A stretch of 62,668 bases of DNA from Actinomycetota bacterium (GCA_020438795.1 JAGQTY010000007.1:1-62668), one strand, 5' to 3'. Positions 42,692 through 51,816 are shown, counted from the first letter of the stretch. Notes: a model not told the origin generated them from the letters alone. Made by a program: numbers and translations.

Positions 42692-43570
42692 ATGCTGACA
42701 GCGATGAGCGACGAGGCCGAATACGACGCCGACTGGCCCACCGACTGGCGCCAGGAACACCAGCCCGGTCAGTGGTGGGCGCCACGCTTCCTCCCCGGCT
42801 GGATGAAGGCGCTGCCCGGCTGGCTCGCCAGGGGGGCCGTGGAGTCGCGATTCGGGATCGAGATCGGCGAATTCGGTGTGGCGTCCATGCGTGGGCTGCA
42901 GCACCTGAACGAGGGCCTGCCCGACGGGCAGGGCCGACCGGTGCTGCTTATCCCGGGCTTCGGATTCGGTGACGCGGCGACCGCCCCGCTGGCCTTCACA
43001 CTGCATGCGGCCGGATACCGGCCGGTGTTCCCGCACATCGTCGCCAACGTCGAGTGCTCGAACCTGACCGTCAACAGGATGATTCCCCGCGTCGAGAAGC
43101 TGGTATCGCAGGATGGCGGACGGGAGCTGCTCGTGGTCGGGCACAGCAGGGGCGGGATGCTGGCGCGTGGCCTGCAGGCACGGGTGCCGGACCTCGTGGA
43201 TACGAGCGTGGCGCTCGGTTCACCGGTCGACCACGAGTTCGCCTTCTACGAGATGCCGCTGCCCGCGCTCAAGGTGCTGCAGCGGGTGTTCTGGCTCAAT
43301 CCGATCCTGAAGGAGAAGGGTTGCGGGACCCCGGAGTGCACCTGCACATACATGCGCCTGGCCAAGCGGCCGCTACCTGCGGGCGAGCGCTTCGTCTCCA
43401 TCTACACGCGAACCGACGGCGTGGTCGACTGGCGCGCCTGCGTGGTGCCGGGGCACGAGAACATCCCGGTCGCCGGCACTCACCTCGGCATGGGACTCAA
43501 GCCGCGGACGCTGCGTGTGGTGCTGGAAGTGCTGGCCCAGGCCTGTGAGCACCCTCCGGACGTGGAATAG
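42692..43570 (+). CDS. Alpha/beta hydrolase, lipase-like
   Basis: A 292-aa hydrolase. VLLIPGFGFGDAAT forms the oxyanion part, VVGHSRGGMLARG carries the Ser nucleophile in GHSRG, and RTDGVVDWRACVVPG with a later GTHLGMGL supplies likely acid and His. A CGTPECTCTY cluster of three cysteines lies in the cap region. It resembles lipase-type proteins next to tgs genes, so acylglycerol hydrolysis is a reasonable guess. ATG 42692 and ATG 42704 are both possible; CATGCT lies 7 nt before the second. Confidence 0.83.
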   Translation: MLTAMSDEAEYDADWPTDWRQEHQPGQWWAPRFLPGWMKALPGWLARGAVESRFGIEIGEFGVASMRGLQHLNEGLPDGQGRPVLLIPGFGFGDAATAPLAFTLHAAGYRPVFPHIVANVECSNLTVNRMIPRVEKLVSQDGGRELLVVGHSRGGMLARGLQARVPDLVDTSVALGSPVDHEFAFYEMPLPALKVLQRVFWLNPILKEKGCGTPECTCTYMRLAKRPLPAGERFVSIYTRTDGVVDWRACVVPGHENIPVAGTHLGMGLKPRTLRVVLEVLAQACEHPPDVE

Positions 43571-43656
43571 TCACCGGGCGTCATGCGTCGTCGGCGCTGC
43601 GTTGAACTCGACCCTGCCCAATAGGGTTCCTGAACATCCTCCTTACAGGGTGAGCG

Positions 43657-43686
43657 TTGGAGTCGGCGCCATCGTGAACCGATACT
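43657..43686 (+). promoter_or_regulatory. Promoter of marP-like gene, leaderless
   Basis: TTGGAG (43657-43662) and GATACT (43681-43686) are spaced by 18 nt, and the ATG follows the -10 by 6 nt. This is the clearest -35/-10 pair among the leaderless starts here. Confidence 0.55.
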
Positions 43687-43692
43687 GGTGGA

Positions 43693-44895
43693 ATGAACGC
43701 CCTGGATCTCCTGGCGGCCATCATCGTTGTGCTCGGTGCCGTGCTCGGCTACCGGGTCGGCGCGATCCGTCAGCTGGGAGGCCTCATCGGAGCCCTGCTG
43801 GGCGTTGCGCTGGTCCTTGTTCTCGCATTCTTCCTGGTGGACTACCTCTCGGCGTTCGACGCACTGGCACGGACGACCATCTCCCTGGTTGCGCTGGGTA
43901 TCGCGGCGTTCGCGGGACAGCAGGTGGGTTCCATGCTCGGTGCGAGGATCGCCGACGGTGAGCCGGCCCGCCCTGAGCAGACGCGCCTGGCCAGTGTGAC
44001 CGGCGCAGCGAATCGCGGTGTCGGCGCGATCGTCGGAGGCCTCGAGGCGCTCATCATCGTGTGGCTCGTCGGCTCCCTGATCGCGATCGCTCCAGACCCC
44101 ACGCTGGCCCGGCTCGCGCAGAAGTCGGCCACTCTGCAGACGCTGCAGCAGATCGCACCACCCCCCGAAACGCTCGCGCAGACCTTCAGCGACTCCCTTG
44201 CCGGATCGGGACTCGCGCAGCTGTTCGACGGGATTGCTCCATCTCCCGTGGCGCCCACGGACCTGCCCAATGACGCCAAGGTCCGGGCCATCGCCGAGGC
44301 GGCTGCGGCGAGCACGGTGAAGATCATCAGCAGTGGCTGTGCCGGGCGGCAGAGCGTCGGCTCGGGAGTGGTGGTCTCACCCGAGTACGTGGCCACCAAC
44401 GCCCACGTGATCGCCGGTGGCACCTACCTGCAGGTCGAGACGCAGGGCCGTCGTTACGAGGCCACTGCGGTTCGGGTCGACTCCCAACTGGACGCGGCGC
44501 TTCTGCACGTACCGGGCCTGAGCGCGCCCTCGCTGTTCTGGGCAGTGAGCAACCCCGAGCGAGGAGACAAGGCCGCAGTACTCGGGTATCCGGGAGGAGG
44601 CCCGTTCACCGCGGAGCGTGCCTCGGTCAGTCGCCAGATCGCGGCGACCGGACGCAGCCTGTCCGGGGCCGGTTCGGTGACCAGGGACGTCCTGGAGATC
44701 CGGGCAAAGGTGGAGCCGGGCAACAGCGGTGGACCTCTGGTGCTCAGCAACGGTCGCATCGGTGGCCTCGTCTTCGCGGAGTCGCCATCGGACCCGGGGA
44801 TCGGCTACGCCCTGGCCGCCGACGATGTTCGCGGGAGCCTGATGCCCGCAGTCGGCAGCACCCAGTCAGTCTCCACAGGCTCCTGCCAGAGCTGA
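43693..44895 (+). CDS. marP: MarP-like membrane serine protease (CvpA domain + trypsin-like domain)
   Basis: A 400-aa protein with four N-terminal membrane helices forming a CvpA-like domain (about 1-135) and an extracytoplasmic chymotrypsin-fold protease. The triad is His238 (ATNAHVIAGG), Asp267 (SQLDAALL) and Ser345 (EPGNSGGPL). Cysteines flank the protease domain and may form the disulfide known in the mycobacterial protein. In M. tuberculosis MarP protects against acid and oxidative stress by processing a peptidoglycan hydrolase. The M23 and SGNH envelope enzymes in this window are conceivable substrates, but only by proximity. Confidence 0.93.
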   Translation: MNALDLLAAIIVVLGAVLGYRVGAIRQLGGLIGALLGVALVLVLAFFLVDYLSAFDALARTTISLVALGIAAFAGQQVGSMLGARIADGEPARPEQTRLASVTGAANRGVGAIVGGLEALIIVWLVGSLIAIAPDPTLARLAQKSATLQTLQQIAPPPETLAQTFSDSLAGSGLAQLFDGIAPSPVAPTDLPNDAKVRAIAEAAAASTVKIISSGCAGRQSVGSGVVVSPEYVATNAHVIAGGTYLQVETQGRRYEATAVRVDSQLDAALLHVPGLSAPSLFWAVSNPERGDKAAVLGYPGGGPFTAERASVSRQIAATGRSLSGAGSVTRDVLEIRAKVEPGNSGGPLVLSNGRIGGLVFAESPSDPGIGYALAADDVRGSLMPAVGSTQSVSTGSCQS

Positions 44896-44935
44896 CCCCT
44901 TTCACGTTCTGCCCCGTGCAACGGTGCTCGCGCAA

Positions 44936-44941
44936 TAGTCT
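44936..44941 (+). promoter_or_regulatory. -10 box for leaderless TIGR00725-FUSC operon
   Basis: TAGTCT lies 6 nt before the GTG at 44948. Confidence 0.5.
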
Positions 44942-44947
44942 TGGGCC

Positions 44948-45427
44948 GTGGTGACGCAGCAACGATACGTCGCGATCTCCGGCCCCGGCGACGGTGCCCA
45001 GCCTCAGGATCTCGCCGATGCTGGTTTCATCGCCCGGGAGCTGGCACGTGCAGGGGTGATCATCCTCTGTGGCGGTCTCGGCGGTGTGATGGGGGCTGCC
45101 GCCCAAGGAGCGGCGCAGGGTGGCGGAATCAGCGTCGGGCTGTTGCCAGCGGCGGATCGTACACAGGCGCATCAGGCGCTCACCGTGTCGTTGCCCACCG
45201 GAATGGGGGAGCTGAGGAACGGCCTGCTGATCAGGGCAGCCGACGCCGTGGTCGTCATCGGGGGCAGCTGGGGTACCCTCAGCGAGCTGGCGCTCGCGGT
45301 GCGGACCGGTGTTCCCGTGGTCACCCTTCGCTCCTGGGCCGTCGATCCCGCTGGTGTCCCCGGGAATGTGCCGGATGCGCAGGCTGCGGTGGCTCAGGTA
45401 GTTGCCCATCTGCGAGGACCGGCGTGA
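44948..45427 (+). CDS. TIGR00725 family Rossmann-fold protein (LOG-like)
   Basis: A 159-aa protein related to the SLOG/lysine-decarboxylase-like family. VAISGPGDGAQPQDLADAG, the nucleotide-binding GGLGGVMGAAAQGAA and the GGSWGTLSELALAV segment are characteristic. SLOG proteins bind nucleotide-like ligands; the catalytic function of TIGR00725 members is not established. It overlaps the FUSC gene as GTGA, so it may regulate or serve that membrane protein. GTG 44951 is an alternative start. Confidence 0.85.
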   Translation: MVTQQRYVAISGPGDGAQPQDLADAGFIARELARAGVIILCGGLGGVMGAAAQGAAQGGGISVGLLPAADRTQAHQALTVSLPTGMGELRNGLLIRAADAVVVIGGSWGTLSELALAVRTGVPVVTLRSWAVDPAGVPGNVPDAQAAVAQVVAHLRGPA

Positions 45428-47199
45428 TCGGTCGGAGCATCGCCACCATCATCCGTGGTGATGACAAACCGCTGTTGTGGGCTCTCGGAGTTCTCGTCGT
45501 GATCGGGGGTGCCCTCGGCGGTGGCCTCGGTTACCTCGTCGTGCCGCAGGCCTTCGTTCTGGCCCTGATCGTCGGAGCCTTTCTGGCCGCGGCGGTCCCT
45601 GTTGGACCATTGGCACTGACCTGCAAGACTGTGGCCGCCATCGGGGTGTTCGCCATGGTGGGTGCCGGGCTGGCCACGCTGGCGATCGGCCATCCGTGGT
45701 GGAGTGCAGCGGTGCTGGCAGGTGTCGCCTTTGTCGGAGCGCTGTGGACAGCGCTACCGGTGATCGGGCAGATGGCGGCCGGGCTGCCCACGTTGCTGGT
45801 ACTGCTGATTGTGACCCGGGGCAAGGAGGTCACGGGTGGCCAGGAGTGGCACGGGGCGGTGCTCGCGATCGCCTGCGGCCTCGTGGGAGTGCTGCTGCTG
45901 GCGGTCATCCTCCACGCGCGTGACCCCAGAGGCGCAACCCGGCAACTGGTCTCGCAGTGCTGGGATCCCGACAGTACGTTGTCCAGCCACGGACTGGCGG
46001 CGGAGGTACTGCGCCTCGACAATGCTTCACCTGCACTGTTCGCGCTCCTGACCCAGGCCTCGATCGCGAAGATCGCCCGCACGCTCAGCATCAAGGCGAG
46101 GGAGCCTGCACCAGAGGATGTCGTGGCGGCCGGTGACTCCGCGCAGCGCGAGATCGAAGCGGCCCTCGTGCCGCGAGGCAGACTCGTGCCGAGGTCCGTC
46201 ACCGCGGACACGCAGCCGCTCGTCTCGGCGGAGGGTGAGCTGTCCGGGGCTGCCCTGCTGGGAACCACCGACCGCCGTACTGCGATCGAGCACGGCCGGG
46301 ACGTACTCACCGGCCAGCGGGCCGTGCATCGATATCGCTCGGCAGTACCGGGACTGTGGACCATGTTGCTGCGGCTCAGCGCCTCACCTGATGCCGCCGT
46401 ATTCCGGTTCGGGGTCCAGCAAGCGGCCGGTCTGGGCCTCGGAGCCCTGATCCTGCTGCTCACCGACGTCTTCGCGGAGAGCGCGTTCTGGATTCTGCTG
46501 ACGATCTTCCTGGTCCTGCAGCGCAACGCCGTGGCCACCTGGACGCGGTTGCTCCAGCGAGTGGCGGGCACCTGGCTGGGAGCCCTGTCCGCGGCCATCG
46601 TCGCGCTGGTGGTGCCGCAGGCAGTACTGGTGCCCTGGCTGGCCGTGGTGGTCCTGATGGTGGGGATGGCGTACGTGCAGCGCAACTACACGGTGATGGC
46701 CGCGAGCATCGCCGTGGCCATCGTCTGGTTCATGGGTTCGTCGTCGCAGGACTTCTGGCTGTGGGCGGGTCTGCGAGCGCTCGACACCGTGATCGGCGCG
46801 GTGCTCGCCTATGCGATCTCGCGGCTCATCCTTCCGGTCAGGCCGCAGATGGCCAAGCGTTTCGATGACGTGGTGGCGCAGCTGCACGGCCTGTGTGACA
46901 CCTTGCGCAGTGTCGCGGCCGCCGGTTCGCCGTTGCGGATGGGTGGTCACCAGATCGACGTCGCCACCGCCATGTCGAACTACGACTCGGACGCCGACAT
47001 GCTCGGCGAGGAGAAGAAGGGCGAGGCGACTGCCGCCGGGCAACAGTTGCGGGATCAGTGGGATCGCATCAACTCCCTGGCCCTGGTCGTGGTGCACGAC
47101 CCTCAGGAGGTTGAGGGTCGTGAGCGTATCCTCCAGGATGGTTTCACGCTCCTCGACGACCGCTTCGCCACCTTGGCGAAGTCTCGTCCGCAGCTGTGA
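45424..47199 (+). CDS. FUSC family membrane protein
   Basis: A 591-aa protein with two blocks of about six hydrophobic helices, separated and followed by cytosolic helical regions, the layout of the FUSC (fusaric acid resistance/aromatic acid exporter AaeB-like) family. The second block contains RFGVQQAAGLGLGALILLLT and FLVLQRNAVATWTRLLQRVAGTW, which match the FUSC core. It probably exports aromatic or amphipathic compounds. The GTG at 45424 overlaps the stop of the preceding SLOG-type gene. A perfect hairpin-forming repeat lies near the 3' end of the coding region. Confidence 0.85.
   Translation: MIGRSIATIIRGDDKPLLWALGVLVVIGGALGGGLGYLVVPQAFVLALIVGAFLAAAVPVGPLALTCKTVAAIGVFAMVGAGLATLAIGHPWWSAAVLAGVAFVGALWTALPVIGQMAAGLPTLLVLLIVTRGKEVTGGQEWHGAVLAIACGLVGVLLLAVILHARDPRGATRQLVSQCWDPDSTLSSHGLAAEVLRLDNASPALFALLTQASIAKIARTLSIKAREPAPEDVVAAGDSAQREIEAALVPRGRLVPRSVTADTQPLVSAEGELSGAALLGTTDRRTAIEHGRDVLTGQRAVHRYRSAVPGLWTMLLRLSASPDAAVFRFGVQQAAGLGLGALILLLTDVFAESAFWILLTIFLVLQRNAVATWTRLLQRVAGTWLGALSAAIVALVVPQAVLVPWLAVVVLMVGMAYVQRNYTVMAASIAVAIVWFMGSSSQDFWLWAGLRALDTVIGAVLAYAISRLILPVRPQMAKRFDDVVAQLHGLCDTLRSVAAAGSPLRMGGHQIDVATAMSNYDSDADMLGEEKKGEATAAGQQLRDQWDRINSLALVVVHDPQEVEGRERILQDGFTLLDDRFATLAKSRPQL
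47095..47122. repeat. Perfect inverted repeat inside the FUSC coding region
   Basis: CACGACCCTCA (47095-47105) and TGAGGGTCGTG (47112-47122) form an 11-bp stem with a 6-nt loop about 80 nt before the stop codon. It could form an mRNA hairpin; coding chance cannot be excluded. Confidence 0.55.
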
Positions 47200-47266
47200 G
47201 CCCGAGAAGAGTCCAAGCCGTGGTGTCTGTCGCGCCGGTGTGATCGGCTGGAGTCCGAGGTAGCGC

Positions 47267-48448
47267 TCAGCGCAGTCGCGCCCTGGCGGCCGGGGAGCGG
47301 CCGATCTCGGAGACGGCCATAACTCTGATCCGGTAGCTTGCCCGGGGCGGCACCACGCCCGAGCGGCAGCGGCGCCGTGGTCCCGAACAGCTGAACCCCT
47401 TCACACCCCGGTTGCGCCACTTCTTGATGGGCGTCGCTCTGGTTGTGTAGCTGCGGACGGTACCGCTGCCGGGCATGGGTCTGCCCCAACGGACCACGAC
47501 TCGCCCGCGGGCGCGCTTCACCCGCACCGCGGGAACCGTGCTCGGCCGCATCTGGGTCACTCCCGCCAGGACGGCTGAGAACCGTCGCCACAAGGAAGCT
47601 GCGAAGGGGGCTGACAGGTGGTTGGCGTCGAGATAGCGCGATTCACCGTCCGGGTTCGTCGGCGAGCAGACCCCCGAGTCACAGAACTCATCAGTCAGGT
47701 CCAGCAGTGTGGTTCCCGGGGAGCCCGCCGCGATGGCGGACTCGACGTCCCAGACCTGCCGGTTGTTCCGGTCCAGCGCCTTGTCGGTCGGCAGTCCGCA
47801 TGAGCGTGCACGCTCCTTGGCGGTCGCGCTACTCAGGCAGGTGAGCAGATCGTCGGCGAACCTGGGCGTGTCCCGCACGACGATCACGCCGTCGGGCCCG
47901 CCCGCTGCGATCGATGTCAGTGTCGCCCGCATACCCGCACCCCAGGTGTCGAGGTAGTCCGGTCCGACCGGTGCACCCGACTCGTCGTCCAGCAGTATGT
48001 CGTTGTAGTGGTAGGAGGAAGCCACGACCACGACGGCGGGCTTCATCCGGGCCATGAGCGCCAGGGCCGACTCGCGCCACAGGAAGCACTGCGGGTGCGG
48101 GTCGCCCTTGCCGGTTTCGGTATGCACGCTGGGCGCCGGGCATCCGGACTTGGTCAGTTGCGCCAACCGCATGCCATGTCGTTGCGCGATCTCGGCCAGC
48201 GCTGGATGCAGATGATGTGCGTGGGAGTCGCCGAAGAGCATGATCACGGGTTGGGAGGCTCGTCCGCGCACGACCCAGCATCTGCGTGCCTCAGTGGAGG
48301 GGACCCACTCATGACAGCCCTGCACCGCCGCGGCCATGGCGGCCCGCTCAGGGTCGGCTGGGTCCGGCGTTGCGGCAGCCGGTGCAGCCGCGGCGAGTGA
48401 CCAGGCGAGCAGGCAGGCGAGCAGCGCGCGCCATCCGGGCCACTGCAC
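47267..48448 (-). CDS. Secreted SGNH hydrolase with C-terminal Fn3-like domain
   Basis: A 393-aa exported protein. The signal peptide (about 5-27) is followed by an SGNH domain with MLFGDSHAHHLHPAL (Ser nucleophile) and YLDANHLSAP (catalytic Asp and His). This resembles the extracellular SGNH domain of OatA-type acyltransferase 3 proteins, but the membrane acyltransferase part is absent. The last 85 residues, rich in Arg with VKRARGRVVVRWGRP, look like an Fn3-type domain. It may add or remove acyl groups on wall polymers. GTG 48448 has GGAGG 7 nt upstream and gives a normal signal peptide. Confidence 0.82.
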   Translation of the reverse strand: MQWPGWRALLACLLAWSLAAAAPAAATPDPADPERAAMAAAVQGCHEWVPSTEARRCWVVRGRASQPVIMLFGDSHAHHLHPALAEIAQRHGMRLAQLTKSGCPAPSVHTETGKGDPHPQCFLWRESALALMARMKPAVVVVASSYHYNDILLDDESGAPVGPDYLDTWGAGMRATLTSIAAGGPDGVIVVRDTPRFADDLLTCLSSATAKERARSCGLPTDKALDRNNRQVWDVESAIAAGSPGTTLLDLTDEFCDSGVCSPTNPDGESRYLDANHLSAPFAASLWRRFSAVLAGVTQMRPSTVPAVRVKRARGRVVVRWGRPMPGSGTVRSYTTRATPIKKWRNRGVKGFSCSGPRRRCRSGVVPPRASYRIRVMAVSEIGRSPAARARLR

Positions 48449-48706
48449 GTCGGGACCTCCACCCACCACCTGTCATGACAAGATACCCAACCGCGATGCC
48501 GGTGGCTGAATCCCGCACGTAGCCGGATACGAGATTGTCGCCGATCGGTTCCATACTCTGCGAGCCCGCGACCGAGCTTCCGAGGCTTGAGTCGTCGGCG
48601 GCCCAATTGCGAGGTCTGTGTCCATTCTCGCCGATGGGTACCGCACCGTGAGTGATCTTCGATGCCTCGTGTGGCGAACCGGACGACGGCCTGTTGTGAT
48701 GGAGTA

Positions 48707-50908
48707 ATGACCCGTCGGGTTCCGCGCGCCCTCAGCCAGGATGCGCCCCCGTGGTGGCTCGTCGCAGCGGTTGGGGTCGCCGTCGCGCTCGGCTACGTCG
48801 CGCTCGGCGCCCTGTCACGGCAGACCGTGGTGCCCGAGGCGGGCATCTCGCTGGTCTGGATCCCCGCCGGCTACGCCGTGGGCCTCGTGGCCCGCGTGCG
48901 CCCCATCTACCTGCTCGGGGTGCTCCCGGGCGTCGCTGTGGCTGAATTCGCCGCAGATCTCTGGATCTTCGGCTTCAGCCTCGTGGGGACGCTGCTGTTC
49001 GTGCTCGCGAATTTCGTGGAACAGGCATTCATCGGTCTCATCTCCAGAGTGCTCGGGGTGTCGCAGCTCTCGACCTCGAAGGACATGGTTGGCTTCTCAG
49101 CCTTCACGGCGGTGGCCGTGATCGGCACCGCCTCCCTCGGCGCTGTGGCCAGCTCGGTCACCTTCGGTACAGGCTTCTGGCCGGCCTGGATCACCTGGTA
49201 CTTCGGCGCCGTGACCTCGATCCTGCTCATCGCGCCGTTCATCATGGTCGTCGGGCGGGTCGGGTCCTTCCGTTCGATACGGGCGGTTGACGTGGTGCTG
49301 GTCCTGCTGCTCCTGGTAGCGGTGCTGGAACTGCTGCTGGCCCCCGAGCAGACCAAGACGTTCAATGCACTGATCGCCGCGTTGCTCCTACCACTGCTCA
49401 CGATCATCGGAGTGCGGACGGGTATCGCAGTCGTTGCCCTGCTCGCGCCGATCGTGACCTACTGCGTGGCGCTGGCCATCGCGCGGGGTCTGGGACCGGT
49501 CGGCGACCTTGCCAGGGAGCTGCCCTCGGCTGTGGCACTGCAGAGTTTCGTGGTCCTGGCAGCAGTCACGATCTACGCTGCCGCCCTCATCGAGCAGGGC
49601 CGTCTGTCTGCGGTGGCCCACGAACGCGAGGTCCGCGAGCGGCTCGAGCACCGCATGCGCCACGATCCGCTCACCGGCCTCTGGAACAGGTACGGGGTCC
49701 GGGAGTGGCTGGAGCGGAATCCCTCGGATCAGCGTCGCGTCGCGCTACTGATCGATCTCGACGACTTCAAGAGACTCAACGACCTCCTCGGCAGCGACGC
49801 GGGCGATGAGGCACTCACGCAGATCGCGGACCGGGCCGACAGTCTGTTCGATGCCCCTGCTGCGACTGCGCGCTATGGTGCCGACGAGTTCCTCATCGTG
49901 GTGGACGGCCCCGAGCTGTCGGTGTCATCCATCATCGCGCGGGTACAGGACCGACTGCTGGATCCGGTGACCTTCCAGAGCAGTGACTATCCGCTGGAGG
50001 CTTCGGTGGGTGTGGCGGTCGCGGGGAGCGAGGAGGCGATGACCTCCGACGAGCAGTTGCGTCGGGCCGACCTCGCACTGAACAGCGCCAGGCAGGCCGG
50101 TGGTGACACCGCGGTGGTCTTCGAGGCGGATCTCGACACCGCGCTCCGGGCAGAAGCGGAACTGCGTGGTGAGGTGTCGGCGGCGCTGGTGGACCGGCGC
50201 GTCGAGGTCTGGTTCCAGCCGGTGGTGGATGTGAGGACGGGGGAGGTCGTCGGGGCCGAGGCGCTGGCCCGGCTCATCCGCTCCGATGGCTCCATGTGTG
50301 AGCCGGCGGATTTCATTCCGGTCGCCGAAACCAGCGGGCTGATCCTCCCCCTCGGGGAGCAGGTGCTGGCCCGGTCACTCGAGATGCTCAACGACACCGC
50401 TCTCGTGCCGGGCTTCACGATCGCGGTGAATGTGTCCGAACGTGAGCTGCGTTCCGAGGGTTACGTCGACCGGCTGTTGCAGCGCCTTGCTGCATCGCAC
50501 GTGCCGGCGAGCCGGCTCACGCTGGAGGTCACCGAATCGGTGGTGATCGATGACGATGGAGTGATCGCTGGGCTGCTCGAGGACCTGCGCGAGGCTGGTG
50601 TCAACGTGGCCATCGACGACTTCGGGACCGGCTACTCCTCGCTGAATGCGTTGCGGCAGTTGCCGGCCAACATCGTCAAGATCGACCGTGGCTTCGTCGC
50701 GGGGATCACGCAGAACAGGCAGGACGCCGCTGTGGTCCGGGGCGTGCTCGCTGTCGCCAGGGATCTGGACAAGCGGGTGATCGTGGAAGGAATCGAGACC
50801 CAGGCGCAGGCCGGTCTGCTGCAGGAGTGGGGCTGCCGCTTCGGCCAGGGGTTCCTCTACGGACGACCCGAGCCCGGTGAGGCCTCGGTTCTCCTGCGAG
50901 CACGCTGA
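48707..50908 (+). CDS. MASE1-GGDEF-EAL membrane c-di-GMP protein
   Basis: A 733-aa protein. About eight helices at the N-terminus (to about 300) form a MASE1 sensor, with VPEAGISLVWIPAGYAVG typical. The GGDEF domain has DLDDFKRLNDLLG, but its signature reads GADEF, and no RxxD inhibitory site is seen. The EAL domain keeps EALARL, NVSERE, LEVTES, AIDDFGTGYSSLN, IVKIDRGF and VEGIET, so phosphodiesterase activity is likely. It probably degrades c-di-GMP in response to an envelope or aromatic signal. ATG 48707 is the start of the recognised domain; GGAG is only 2 nt upstream, so initiation is uncertain. The 258-nt gap before it holds a TGTCATGACA palindrome and nothing else recognised. Confidence 0.9.
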   Translation: MTRRVPRALSQDAPPWWLVAAVGVAVALGYVALGALSRQTVVPEAGISLVWIPAGYAVGLVARVRPIYLLGVLPGVAVAEFAADLWIFGFSLVGTLLFVLANFVEQAFIGLISRVLGVSQLSTSKDMVGFSAFTAVAVIGTASLGAVASSVTFGTGFWPAWITWYFGAVTSILLIAPFIMVVGRVGSFRSIRAVDVVLVLLLLVAVLELLLAPEQTKTFNALIAALLLPLLTIIGVRTGIAVVALLAPIVTYCVALAIARGLGPVGDLARELPSAVALQSFVVLAAVTIYAAALIEQGRLSAVAHEREVRERLEHRMRHDPLTGLWNRYGVREWLERNPSDQRRVALLIDLDDFKRLNDLLGSDAGDEALTQIADRADSLFDAPAATARYGADEFLIVVDGPELSVSSIIARVQDRLLDPVTFQSSDYPLEASVGVAVAGSEEAMTSDEQLRRADLALNSARQAGGDTAVVFEADLDTALRAEAELRGEVSAALVDRRVEVWFQPVVDVRTGEVVGAEALARLIRSDGSMCEPADFIPVAETSGLILPLGEQVLARSLEMLNDTALVPGFTIAVNVSERELRSEGYVDRLLQRLAASHVPASRLTLEVTESVVIDDDGVIAGLLEDLREAGVNVAIDDFGTGYSSLNALRQLPANIVKIDRGFVAGITQNRQDAAVVRGVLAVARDLDKRVIVEGIETQAQAGLLQEWGCRFGQGFLYGRPEPGEASVLLRAR

Positions 50909-50931
50909 GTCAGTGTCCGTCGTCACTGACC

Positions 50932-51816
50932 CTAGAGCTCGGGATGCTCGTCCTTCTGCAGCCGAGGAATCTCACCGTAGAAGCCGGGATTCGTGACGGC
51001 GTCCTCGTCGAGTTCATTGAAGTACCTGACCGCGCGGTGGTAGGCATTGCGGATCAGCTCCGTGGTGTGGGAGAAGCTGATGGGGGAGGCCAGGGTCACC
51101 GGCGGTGGCAGGTAGAGCACCGGCATCTGCTCGGCGACGACCGGCATGTTCCGCAGCCGCTGCCGCTGCTGGACCACCCCGCCGAGGCCGGCCATCACCT
51201 CGATGATGTTGCTCTGGCCCCAGCTCATCGGCCCGACACAGTCGAAGACCACCATGGACCTCGCGCCGAGTTCCATCGCCTGGATCACCGGGACGTTCGC
51301 CACCACACCCCCATCGCAGAGGATGGAGCCGTCGATCTCTGCCATCGGGAACATTGCGGGAATGGCAGCGCTGGCTTCGATGGCGGCGTCGATCGAGCCC
51401 TCGGTGATGATCCTGGGGATGGCCAGTTCGAAGTCGGTGGCCACGGTCGCGAACGGCAGTGTCAGGTCGGACATCTGCCTGCTGTTCAGATGTGAATTCA
51501 GGGTATGGTGCACCCCACGTTCGGAATAGAAGTGCGTCCGGCTCTTCCCGAGCTGGAACAGCCACTCCGCGGCATTGCCCGGGAAGATGTCACTGCGCCC
51601 GATGTGATCCCAGATGTCCAGCAGCCGGTCGGCTGCGCCGTCCGGGTCCTCTGCGACGACAACTCCGTTGACCGCTCCCACCGAAGTCCCGATCACCGCG
51701 TCGGGGCGCAGGCCGGTCTCCTTGACGGCGTTGAGCATGCCCACGTGGGCAGCGCCCAGACTGCCGCCGCCTCCGAAAACGAAGTAGAGCGGTCGTGGCA
51801 GGTCCAGCAGACTCAT
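50932..51816 (-). CDS. Patatin-like phospholipase
   Basis: A 294-aa lipid acyl hydrolase. FVFGGGGSLGAAHVG gives the oxyanion glycine loop, IGTSVGAVNG the Ser of the GxSxG elbow, and LCDGGVVANVP the Asp of the DGG dyad, so the Ser-Asp dyad is complete. No signal peptide is seen; these enzymes act on membrane or storage lipids from the cytosol. ATG 51816 lies 7 nt after TATGGT; ATG 51828 is in frame but overlaps that box. The gene is divergent from HMG-CoA reductase and convergent to the MASE1 gene, with a 23-nt gap. Confidence 0.88.
   Translation of the reverse strand: MSLLDLPRPLYFVFGGGGSLGAAHVGMLNAVKETGLRPDAVIGTSVGAVNGVVVAEDPDGAADRLLDIWDHIGRSDIFPGNAAEWLFQLGKSRTHFYSERGVHHTLNSHLNSRQMSDLTLPFATVATDFELAIPRIITEGSIDAAIEASAAIPAMFPMAEIDGSILCDGGVVANVPVIQAMELGARSMVVFDCVGPMSWGQSNIIEVMAGLGGVVQQRQRLRNMPVVAEQMPVLYLPPPVTLASPISFSHTTELIRNAYHRAVRYFNELDEDAVTNPGFYGEIPRLQKDEHPEL

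Noticed and set aside
48348..48554. 68-codon frame upstream of the SGNH gene
   Set aside because: Overlaps the SGNH N-terminus in another frame, has no ribosome binding site and turns Arg-rich; the promoter region explains the sequence.
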